A stretch of 64,000 nt of DNA. Origin: Actinomyces sp. (GTDB taxonomy: Bacteria; Actinomycetota; Actinomycetes; Actinomycetales; Actinomycetaceae). The notes beneath the pieces are model-generated. The model did not search any database. It was not told the origin of the DNA and saw only the letters and a list, made by a program, of their open reading frames with translations. Location of the stretch: the NCBI GenBank assembly GCA_022649165.1, contig JALCNR010000016.1, forward strand, positions 1-64,000, written 5' to 3'. The position numbers were made by a program, and so were the translations under genes. Positions 59,720 through 64,000 of the stretch are shown here, one piece after another (position 1 is the first letter of the stretch; each line of letters begins with the position of its first letter).

Positions 59720-60643
59720 TCACAGCTGCGGCAGGATGTCGCGCCACACGGCGCGCAGGATGTCGTCGATGGCCCCCTCGAAGTGGGACGTCAGGGTGAC
59801 GCAGGCGTCCTGCTCGGGCAGGACCACCGAGAACTGCCCGTACTTGCCGTCCGCGCGCCACGCGCCGGGCACCGTGCAGCGCCAGACCTGCAGGCCGTAT
59901 CCCTCGCCCTCGGGATCGACCTCGCGATCGGGCCGCCCGAGCCTGGTGTCCACCCAGTCGGCGTGCATCGCGTCGACGAAGCCCCTCGGGATGACGCGCG
60001 TCCCGTGGAAGGAGCCGCCGTCCAGCAGGGTCTCGCCCAGCCTCGCGAGCTCCGAGGTGGTGAGGAACAGGCCGGAGGCCGCCAGCGAGTGGCCCCTCGG
60101 GCAGCGGTGCCACTGCGGGTTGGCGATGCCGAGCCTGTCGAAGAGCCGCGGCACCAGGTAGTCGCGCAGGTCCTGGCCGCTCCGGCGCTCGACGAGCCGG
60201 CCCAGCGCGTATGTGCAGGCGTTCGAGTATTCGAAGAACGTGCCGGGCTCGTGGGCGAGCGGGGTGGCGAGGAAGGCGCCCAGACGGTCCTCGGCCTCAA
60301 GCTGTCCGGGCCTGAACCAGGTGTCGGGGCTGCCCGCGGTCATGGTCAGCAGGTGGTGCACGGTGATCGCCCCGACGCCCTCGCCCGCATGGTCCCGGTA
60401 TTCGGGGAAGGCATCAAGCAGGCGGTCCTCCGCGGTGAGCAGGCCCTCGCCCATCGCGATGCCGACGCCCGCCGCCGTGAAGGTCTTCGACGCCGAGTAG
60501 AGGCACACCCGGTCGTCGGAACGGAACCGGTGTTCCTCCCCGATTCGCCGTCCGCTGGAGGCGTCGCGGTGGAGGACGTGGACGCCGGACACGCCCAGGT
60601 GCTGCTCGGCGACGGAGAGGCGGAAGGGCGAGAAGTCGATCAC
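59720..60643 (-). CDS. Serine hydrolase, beta-lactamase (class C/esterase) family
   Basis: This 307-residue cytoplasmic enzyme of the beta-lactamase/transpeptidase-like esterase family has the SxxK motif at S50-A-S-K53 (nucleophile Ser50) and Y139-S-N as the second motif. It has no signal peptide, so an esterase or peptidase role is more likely than antibiotic hydrolysis. The GTG start has GGAGGT directly next to it, so the true start is uncertain by a few codons. It lies between purH and the ABC pair on the same strand. Confidence 0.85.
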   Translation of the reverse strand: MIDFSPFRLSVAEQHLGVSGVHVLHRDASSGRRIGEEHRFRSDDRVCLYSASKTFTAAGVGIAMGEGLLTAEDRLLDAFPEYRDHAGEGVGAITVHHLLTMTAGSPDTWFRPGQLEAEDRLGAFLATPLAHEPGTFFEYSNACTYALGRLVERRSGQDLRDYLVPRLFDRLGIANPQWHRCPRGHSLAASGLFLTTSELARLGETLLDGGSFHGTRVIPRGFVDAMHADWVDTRLGRPDREVDPEGEGYGLQVWRCTVPGAWRADGKYGQFSVVLPEQDACVTLTSHFEGAIDDILRAVWRDILPQL

Positions 60644-60708
60644 ACCTCCAGCCTAGGCTCCGTCCGCCCGTCCTCGCCCCCCGCGCCCGCCCGGCCGGGC
60701 ATCGCGCC

Positions 60709-62412
60709 TCAGTGGGCGAAGTGGCGCGTCCGGGTCAGGTACATCGTGATGCCCGCCCCGCGCGCGGCGGCGATCGACTCCTCGTCCCGGATCGAGCCTC
60801 CGGGCTGGACGACCGCCTTCACGCCGGCGTCGATGAGCACCTGGAGCCCGTCGGCGAAGGGGAAGAACGCGTCCGAGGCGGCCACGGCCCCCCGGGCACG
60901 CTGCTCCGGCGCCTGCGCGAGGACGTCCTCGGCGCGCGCCCCGCCCGCCGAGTCCACCGGCGCGGCCGCGTCCCCGCTCTCGCGCGCGCCCAGGGTGTTC
61001 GCGCGCTCGACGGCCAGACGGCAGGAGTCCACGCGGTTGACCTGCCCCATGCCCACGCCCACCGACGCGCCGTCCTTGACCAGCAGGATCGCGTTGGAGC
61101 GCACGGCGCGCACCGTCCGCCAGGCGAAGGCGAGGTCGGCCAGGGTCGCCGCGTCCGCCGCGCCGCCGGAGACGAGCTCCCACGCCGCCGGATCATCTCC
61201 CGCCGCATCCAGCGCGTCGCGGTCCTGGACCAGCAGCCCGCCCGAGATCTGGCGGAAGTCCGTCCCGGCGCGCTGGGGCGGCGTCACCTCCAGCACCCGG
61301 AGGTTCTTCTTGGCGGAGAGCACCTCAAGCGCCCCGTCCTCGTAGGAGGGGGCGAGGACGACCTCGGTGAAGATCGGGACGATCTGCCGGGCCAGGGCGG
61401 GCGTCACGGGGCGGTTCACCGCGATCACCCCGCCGTAGGCGGAAACCGGGTCGCAGGCGTGGGCCTTGCGATGGGCCTCCTCCACGGTCGCGGCGACCGC
61501 GATGCCACAGGGGTTGGCGTGCTTGATGATCGCCACGCACGGCTCGTCGTGGTCGAACGCGGCGCGCAGGGCGGCGTCCCCGTCGGTGTAGTTGTTGTAG
61601 CTCATCGCCTTGCCGTGCAGCTGACGGGCGTTCGCGATCCCCGGAGCGGGCGCCGCGGGGGCGTGCGGAGAGCCGGCCTCCCGGTACACGGCGGCCGACT
61701 GATGGGGGTTCTCGCCATAGCGCAGGGCCGCCACCCGCTCGAAGGCGGCGCCGGCGAACCGCGGGAACGCGCCGTCCCGCTCCCCTCCGGGTTCCGTCTG
61801 CCCGGCGAACCAGGTGGCGATCGCGAGGTCGTAGGCGGCCGTGTGGGCGAAGGCCTCGGCCGCCAGAGCGCGGCGCTGCGCCAGCGTGAATCCGCCGCCG
61901 CGGACGGCCTGGACGACCTCGTCGTACCGGCCGGGCGAGGTCACCACCGCGACCGAGGGGTGGTTCTTCGCCGCCGCGCGCACCATGGACGGGCCGCCGA
62001 TGTCGATCTGCTCGACGCACGCGTCGAACCCGGCGCCCGACGCCACCGTGTCCGCGAAGGGGTAGAGGTTGCACACGACCAGGTCGAACGCCTCGATGCC
62101 CAGCCGCCCGAGCTGCTCACGGTGGTCGGCCTTGCGCTGATCGGCGAGCAGCCCCGCGTGAATCGCCGGATGCAGGGTCTTGACCCGGCCCTCGAGGACC
62201 TCGGGGAACCCGGTGACCTCCTCGACGGGGGTGACGGGGATCCCCTGCCCGGCGATCGCCTGGGCCGTGGAGCCGGTGGACACGATCCGGACACCGGCGT
62301 CCGTCAGCGCTCGGGCGAGCTCCGCGAGGCGGGTCTTGTCGGAGACCGAGATCAGGGCCCTCCTGATCGGGCGGACGTCCAGGGTCTCGAGGTTGTCAAG
62401 GCGAACGGTCAT
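60709..62412 (-). CDS. purH: Bifunctional AICAR formyltransferase/IMP cyclohydrolase
   Basis: This 567-residue enzyme performs the last two steps of IMP synthesis. The N-terminal IMP cyclohydrolase shows STGSTAQAI and [15 protein letters not shown]. The C-terminal AICAR transformylase shows the [14 protein letters not shown] and KHANPCG blocks, and ends [12 protein letters not shown]...[10 protein letters not shown]. Two adjacent ATGs (62415 and 62412) follow a GGAGG that is part of the palindrome CCTCCGGAGG; the second has better spacing. It follows purN, as usual. Confidence 0.97.
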   Translation of the reverse strand: MTVRLDNLETLDVRPIRRALISVSDKTRLAELARALTDAGVRIVSTGSTAQAIAGQGIPVTPVEEVTGFPEVLEGRVKTLHPAIHAGLLADQRKADHREQLGRLGIEAFDLVVCNLYPFADTVASGAGFDACVEQIDIGGPSMVRAAAKNHPSVAVVTSPGRYDEVVQAVRGGGFTLAQRRALAAEAFAHTAAYDLAIATWFAGQTEPGGERDGAFPRFAGAAFERVAALRYGENPHQSAAVYREAGSPHAPAAPAPGIANARQLHGKAMSYNNYTDGDAALRAAFDHDEPCVAIIKHANPCGIAVAATVEEAHRKAHACDPVSAYGGVIAVNRPVTPALARQIVPIFTEVVLAPSYEDGALEVLSAKKNLRVLEVTPPQRAGTDFRQISGGLLVQDRDALDAAGDDPAAWELVSGGAADAATLADLAFAWRTVRAVRSNAILLVKDGASVGVGMGQVNRVDSCRLAVERANTLGARESGDAAAPVDSAGGARAEDVLAQAPEQRARGAVAASDAFFPFADGLQVLIDAGVKAVVQPGGSIRDEESIAAARGAGITMYLTRTRHFAH

Positions 62413-62527
62413 CATTCCTCCGGAGGTGTCGACGGCTGCTGAGCCCCGGCGCCCAGGCGGGCGACGCCTCACGGGAGAACCCGGCCGCTCCCCGGTGGTA
62501 TCCCACCCTCGCCAGTCGCGGCCGCCC

Positions 62528-63202
62528 TCAGGATACCCGCTCTCGCTCCCCCACGACCACCCGCCGCCCGCGCAGCGTCCAGCCGCCGCGCACCATGCGT
62601 CCCACGATGTCGACCAGCTGGGCCCGCTCCGCCGCCTTGATGCGCTCCAGCAGGGAGCCCACCGTGTCCTCGTCGGCCACCGGCACCGCGACCTGCGCGG
62701 TGATCGCGCCCGTGTCGGTGCCGGAGTCGACCAGGAACACCGTCGCCCCGGTGATCCGGACGCCCGCGGCCAGCGCGTCCGCCGGCGCGTGCGTGCCGGG
62801 GAAGGCCGGCAGCAGCGAGTTGTGCGTGTTGAGGATGCGCCCTCCGAAGCGCCCGAGGAAGGCGGGCCCCAGCAACTTGAGGAACCCCGCGCAGACCACG
62901 AGGTCGGGGTCGAAGGCCGCGACGCGTTCGGCGAGCTCGCGGTCCCACTGCGCGCGGACGGCCTTCCGATCGGACGGGGCGCCCGCGGCCGGCGCCAGAG
63001 GGTGGACGAAGACCGGGGTTCCCCGACCGGCCGCCCAGTCGATCCCGGCGCACGGACGGTCCGCCCCCACCGCGACGATCTGGGCGCCGAAACCGGGATC
63101 GGCCGCGGCCCCGGCCAGCGCCCTCATATTCGAGCCCTCTCCGGACACCAGCACGACCAGGCGGGCCGGCGCCAAGGGGGGCTGACGGACGTCGTCGGTC
63201 AT
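62528..63202 (-). CDS. purN: Phosphoribosylglycinamide formyltransferase
   Basis: This 224-residue enzyme transfers formyl from 10-formyl-THF to GAR in purine synthesis. The catalytic residues corresponding to E. coli N106, H108 and D144 are N125, H127 and D163. Two usual residues differ: HPS is HNS here, and the position of E. coli H137 is Phe156. The ATG overlaps the upstream DUF6350 gene by 4 bases. An 11-residue N-terminal extension precedes the Rossmann start. Confidence 0.95.
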   Translation of the reverse strand: MTDDVRQPPLAPARLVVLVSGEGSNMRALAGAAADPGFGAQIVAVGADRPCAGIDWAAGRGTPVFVHPLAPAAGAPSDRKAVRAQWDRELAERVAAFDPDLVVCAGFLKLLGPAFLGRFGGRILNTHNSLLPAFPGTHAPADALAAGVRITGATVFLVDSGTDTGAITAQVAVPVADEDTVGSLLERIKAAERAQLVDIVGRMVRGGWTLRGRRVVVGERERVS

Positions 63203-64000
63203 GGGATCTCCTGCGAGTGGTCGTCATCGGTGCCGTCCCCGGTGCCGGGGGCGTCTCCTGCGCGTCGGCCGGAGACGTCCAGCCTCTCGGTGGACTCTCC
63301 GTCGGAGGGGGCCGCGTCCGCGGGAGCCGGGTGGCCGCCACGGGACGTGACCTCCCCGAGTGTAGGACGGGCCGCGCGGGCGGGTCTGTCCTCGTCCACC
63401 GGCGCGGGCTCCGCGGACGCGAGGACGGGACGCGGCGCCCCCGCTCCGGCGCGCACGCGGGCGCCCAGCCTCCCCGAGGCCGCACCGACACGGGCCCCCA
63501 GCGCCCTCAGGCCGCGCCGGGCCAGGGCGACGGACGCGGGATGGGCGGCCAGGGCGACGATCTGGGCGGTGACGACGACCTCGAGGGCCACCATCGCGGC
63601 CCCTGCGAGCACGCGGGGCCCCAGGAGCGCCATGCGCTCGACCCCGAGGTGCAGGACGGAGAGCCAGAACCATCCGGCCACCACTGCGCCGGACACGACC
63701 AGGCACGTCAGGCCCGCGAGCGCTTGCGCCCCGAGATCCTCGGCACGGTGCCTCCACCGCACCCAGGCGCCCACGGCCGCGCCCAGGAGGATCAGGATCA
63801 GCGCCACCTGGTTGCCCGGGGCCGTCGAGGGCACGGCCCCGAGGAGGGGAATCGCGGGGATCGGCAGGACGGGGGCGGCGCCCGGCGCGTGCAGGGCGTC
63901 CGTTCCCACGTGGAACCCGGGGCCCGCCAGCCAGGACAGGGCCCATGCCATCGCGGTGGGCGTGAAGAGGAGCTGCGCGAGGACGAGGACGGCCGTGTCG
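63199..64000 (-). CDS. DUF6350 membrane protein (5' end cut by window)
   Basis: At least 267 C-terminal residues of an integral membrane protein are visible; the frame stays open to the window edge. The diagnostic DUF6350 segment QLLFTPTAMAWALSWLAGPGFHVG lies at the visible N-terminus. Several membrane helices follow, then a long basic, then acidic, cytoplasmic tail of low complexity. DUF6350 genes commonly precede purN-purH in Actinomycetota. Function unknown. Confidence 0.85.
   Translation of the reverse strand, partial: DTAVLVLAQLLFTPTAMAWALSWLAGPGFHVGTDALHAPGAAPVLPIPAIPLLGAVPSTAPGNQVALILILLGAAVGAWVRWRHRAEDLGAQALAGLTCLVVSGAVVAGWFWLSVLHLGVERMALLGPRVLAGAAMVALEVVVTAQIVALAAHPASVALARRGLRALGARVGAASGRLGARVRAGAGAPRPVLASAEPAPVDEDRPARAARPTLGEVTSRGGHPAPADAAPSDGESTERLDVSGRRAGDAPGTGDGTDDDHSQEIP

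Overview
The window comes from a high-GC Gram-positive bacterium (Actinomycetota). GC is very high throughout, GTG and TTG starts are common, and stop and start codons often overlap by 4 bases. It encodes sortase-anchored pilins with LPLTG motifs of the kind seen in Actinomycetaceae, and a DUF6350-purN-purH block of actinobacterial type. It also carries a nearly complete flagellar and chemotaxis locus, so the organism should be motile. I infer a motile member or relative of the Actinomycetales/Micrococcales; the species cannot be named from this window.

Layout: 1-5046 is a pilus operon on the minus strand, with a von Willebrand-type tip or adhesin pilin followed by a shaft pilin; the sortase would lie beyond the left edge. 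5281-19141 is the translation and transcription core on the minus strand: rpoB-rpoC, then rpsL-rpsG-fusA-tuf, with a Na+/H+ antiporter gene (nhaA) inserted between them in the opposite orientation. 19354-27305 is a nine-gene chemotaxis operon (cheA, cheW, one receptor, cheB, cheR, two cheY, two CheC/CheX-type genes). 27465-34798 is fliM-N-O-P-Q-R-flhB-flhA-csrA. 34907-37361 is flbD-motA-motB-fliL. 37524-47403 is flgB-flgC-fliE-F-G-H-I-J-(NlpC/P60)-fliK-flgD-flgE. 47528-50869 is fliC and fliD-fliS-fliT-like. 51021-51857 is fliA (sigma-28). 52446-55724, on the plus strand, is flgN-flgK-flgL-fliW. 55760-59472 is a heterodimeric ABC exporter pair. 59720-60643 is a serine hydrolase. 60709-64000 is purH, purN and a truncated DUF6350 membrane-protein gene.

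Regulation read from the sequence: six promoters share the form C(C/T)TC(A/C)(A/C)-N15-GCCGAT. They stand in front of cheA, fliM, flbD, flgB, fliC and flgN, so every large flagellar or chemotaxis operon except fliA itself appears to be driven by FliA. Just downstream of most of these promoters the predicted mRNA can fold into a small hairpin with GGA in its loop, often followed by a second GGA at the ribosome binding site. This is the classic layout of CsrA targets, and both csrA and its antagonist fliW are present. The window therefore suggests a simple two-layer circuit: FliA switches on all operons, and CsrA/FliW adjusts their translation.

Other notable points: an ABC exporter pair whose two halves have lost complementary catalytic motifs; a FliM with no N-terminal CheY-docking peptide and possibly a leaderless mRNA; a peptidoglycan hydrolase inside the rod/hook operon; and a 588-base fliA/flgN divergent region with unexplained repeats. 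No tRNA, rRNA, insertion sequence or CRISPR array was seen.
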